This document shows positions 62,216 through 64,000 of a stretch of 64,000 bases of DNA, piece by piece. The DNA is from Kangiella shandongensis. GTDB lineage: Bacteria; Pseudomonadota; Gammaproteobacteria; Enterobacterales; Kangiellaceae. The stretch lies in assembly GCF_020005365.1 (NCBI RefSeq), contig NZ_JACNML010000005.1:186001-250000 (forward strand), in the 5' to 3' direction. The first letter of the stretch is position 1. Each line of letters begins with the position of its first letter. The notes below the pieces were generated by a model. That model was not told the DNA's origin. It was given only the letters and a program-made list of their open reading frames with translations, and did no database searches. Made by a program: the position numbers and the translations under genes.

Positions 62216-63010
62216 ATGAAGAAAATACTTCTAACTGCTATGGGAGCGGCATTGTTATCAGTTACTACGCCTGCTTCAGCCGATCACCAATGGGCTGACT
62301 ATCATTGGGCTACATTAGGTAATGGACTGAATTTACCAGTCATTGATAGTGTCACTCCAGATTGGCAGGATTCTTATACCGAGTCATTATCTCAGTGGGA
62401 GCAAGGCACTCCAATTGTTCATACTGAAATCAGCGCAGACGATAGTAAGAAAGCTCGAAAAAGATGTAAAGCGTCAAGCGGAAAGATGAGAGTTTGTAAT
62501 GATAGCTACGGCTACAATGGCTGGGCTGGCTTGGCATCGATTAACCTCGATTCGAATGGTCATATTGTCCAGGGTACTGCTAAGATGAACGATAGTTATC
62601 TGGCGACTTCATCGACGGCTTATCGTAACCACGTGATGTGTCAGGAAATCGGTCATGTCTATGGCTTAGGACATACCTCGGAAGATGGTTCCAGTCAGCA
62701 AACCTGTATGGACTATTCTAATGATGTAAACAGTCAATGGCCAAATTCGCATGACAGACAGTTACTGTCAGACATCTACAGCCATAACGATGGTTATGAA
62801 ACAGCAGATGCCAGTGGCAGTGATAAACCTTGTCGTGGCGGCCCTAAAAAATGTGGTAGCAATTCAAATGGTGGTTTAGGCATTAAAGTCTGGCAAAAAG
62901 GGCGTGTTCAAATCCGAGTATCGCAGGGTACAGATGGCACTTTATGGGTACATCATATTACCTTAGCCGAAGGCTACGATGATATTGTTGACGATCACGA
63001 TGAACATTAA
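62216..63010 (+). CDS. Secreted metzincin-like protein with QExxHxxGxxH site and CRGGPKKCG motif
   Basis: A 264-aa exported protein, signal peptide to about residue 22 (SVTTPASA). The active-site segment is CQEIGHVYGLGH: Gln143 replaces the first His of the metzincin HExxHxxGxxH, while Glu144, His147 and His153 remain, and a Met-turn (CMDYS, Met165) follows. Related proteins with QExGH are known to me in other bacteria. The C-terminal part carries CRGGPKKCG (62831-62857) and a basic beta-like tail. Whether it still cleaves peptides is open. Upstream site AGGGGGAAATC. Confidence 0.75.
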   Translation: MKKILLTAMGAALLSVTTPASADHQWADYHWATLGNGLNLPVIDSVTPDWQDSYTESLSQWEQGTPIVHTEISADDSKKARKRCKASSGKMRVCNDSYGYNGWAGLASINLDSNGHIVQGTAKMNDSYLATSSTAYRNHVMCQEIGHVYGLGHTSEDGSSQQTCMDYSNDVNSQWPNSHDRQLLSDIYSHNDGYETADASGSDKPCRGGPKKCGSNSNGGLGIKVWQKGRVQIRVSQGTDGTLWVHHITLAEGYDDIVDDHDEH

Positions 63011-63034
63011 TTGAGGTAAGGCTTAAAAGCATAG

Positions 63035-63061
63035 AAAGCGCTCTTCGGAGCGCTTTTTTTA
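63035..63061 (+). terminator. Intrinsic terminator after the metzincin-like gene
   Basis: Same stem AAAGCGCTC / GAGCGCTTT, TTCG loop and T-run as at 62060. Confidence 0.95.
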
Positions 63062-63195
63062 CACCTCAATGGAAAAGCGTGAACTGATAAATTGAGCAAA
63101 TATTAACCAGTTGCTATAACTGGTCGTTCTATGAGGAGAGCTTCTTCCATAGAACACAACAAACTGAAGGAAAAAGGATCAAAGGGGAAAGTCAT

Positions 63196-64000
63196 ATGAA
63201 AAAATCAATCATTGCGTTAGCCGTGGGTATGAGTATTGCCGCTGGAGTCAAAGCGCAACCCACCAGTGATCAAATTATCATTAAGTATAAAGAGGGTGTC
63301 GATATAGAGGCGAAGGCGTCATCTCGGGCTATGCTTAACATGAGTGCGCGAGCAGCCGAGCAATTGCAGCACCGGAAATTTACCTTTAACAAGGGGCAGG
63401 TGATCAGGCTAAGTAAGAAACAAAGCCACCAGCAATTAAATCAATTAATCAAAAGGTTGAATTCGGATCCGGATATCGAATTTGCCGAGATTGATGTCAT
63501 GGTGAAACCATCGGCAACTGCAAACGACGAGCATTATCCTCTGCAATGGCATTATCATGATGCAGTGGCCGGCATAAATCTGGAAGCGGCCTGGGATAGT
63601 TCGACAGGAGCAGGAACGACAGTAGCCGTATTAGATACTGGGTATCGACCTCATGTGGACTTGGCGGCCAATATCACCGGTGGCTATGACATGATAGAAG
63701 ATACTTTTGTTGCTAACGATGGCGATGGGCGGGATAGCGACGCCAGCGATCCGGGTGACTGGTACGAAGCGTTCGAGTGCGGATTTAACTTTACGGGACG
63801 TGACTCCAGCTGGCACGGTACCCACGTTGCGGGAACGGTAGCGGCGCTAACCAACAATAGTATTGGTGTGGCCGGTATTGCCCATGATGCACAGGTGGTT
63901 CCGGTTCGTGTGTTAGGCAAGTGTGGCGGCTATACCTCGGATATAGCCGATGGCATTGTCTGGGCTTCGGGTGGATCCGTATCCGGCACGCCAGCTAATG
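63196..64000 (+). CDS. Secreted S8 subtilase 5 (5' part)
   Basis: Open from ATG 63196 to the window end (268 residues visible). Signal peptide MKKSIIALAVGMSIAAGVKA, I9-like propeptide (DQIIIKYKEGVDIEAKA), linker HYPLQWHY, catalytic Asp147 (VLDTGYRPH) and His207 (WHGTHVAGTVAAL), and VRVLGKCGGYTSDIADGIVWA. The Ser and any C-terminal domains lie beyond the window. The AAAGGGGAAAG site is 6 bases before the start. By motif it belongs to the extracellular AprV/AprB-like group. Confidence 0.9.
   Translation, partial: MKKSIIALAVGMSIAAGVKAQPTSDQIIIKYKEGVDIEAKASSRAMLNMSARAAEQLQHRKFTFNKGQVIRLSKKQSHQQLNQLIKRLNSDPDIEFAEIDVMVKPSATANDEHYPLQWHYHDAVAGINLEAAWDSSTGAGTTVAVLDTGYRPHVDLAANITGGYDMIEDTFVANDGDGRDSDASDPGDWYEAFECGFNFTGRDSSWHGTHVAGTVAALTNNSIGVAGIAHDAQVVPVRVLGKCGGYTSDIADGIVWASGGSVSGTPAN

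Overview
The window comes from a moderate-GC gammaproteobacterium. Gene content and order resemble Pseudomonas-type relatives: algZ-algR-hemC-hemD-hemX-hemY, lptM-dapF-DUF484-xerC-HAD, and trpG next to a Vfr-type crp and an osmC gene. The end of the window is rich in secreted subtilisin-like proteases. I infer a marine Oceanospirillales-type bacterium such as Kangiella. That is inference from content, since no 16S gene is present.

1-5076 holds the thiamine operon: the 3' part of thiC, then thiO, thiS, thiG, a thiD-thiE fusion and a rhodanese. No thiF is seen. A structured intergenic repeat splits thiS from thiG. 5106-8208 holds a pair of bacterial PH-domain membrane proteins and an unknown membrane-anchored protein. 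8364-12333 holds threonine catabolism (kbl, tdh), then a GNAT acetyltransferase, rhomboid glpG, glpE rhodanese and a DUF2007 protein. 12436-20481 holds ubiC-ubiA, convergent with an operon of an exosortase-associated acyl-CoA ligase, a PLP decarboxylase and plsB, with a divergent VanZ-like gene. 20515-22137 holds a hemerythrin-like protein and a DUF3050 protein.

22266-26123 holds rpe, gph (frameshifted in this sequence), trpG fused to a small membrane protein, crp, osmC and a VOC protein. 26124-30399 is an accessory stretch: long hairpins, two inverted copies of the structured repeat flanking an orphan gene, a small membrane protein, a periplasmic VOC protein, an AraC regulator, DUF998 and DUF6869. 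30415-39181 holds aroE, an NhaC-type antiporter, yheV, hemYXDC and the AlgZ/AlgR pair, followed at 39182 by an EAL phosphodiesterase. 41002-45456 holds an esterase, cyaY, lptM, dapF, DUF484, xerC and a HAD phosphatase. 45460-51390 is a block between yigB and uvrD with a periplasmic NTF2-like protein, a CocE-type hydrolase paired with an ATP-grasp enzyme, a D-2-hydroxyacid dehydrogenase and a lipoprotein related to 2-keto-4-pentenoate hydratase. uvrD follows.

53828-64000 is an array of six consecutive secreted proteins on the + strand: five S8 subtilases (the last cut by the window end) and one metzincin-like protein. Three subtilases share an 18-bp-spacer promoter, a hairpin at the predicted 5' end of the mRNA, a G-rich ribosome binding site and nearly the same signal peptide. 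Two of the array's proteins share a C-terminal Cys-[Lys/Arg]-Gly-Gly-Pro-Lys-Lys-Cys-Gly motif. This array and its regulatory leaders are the most interesting part of the window.
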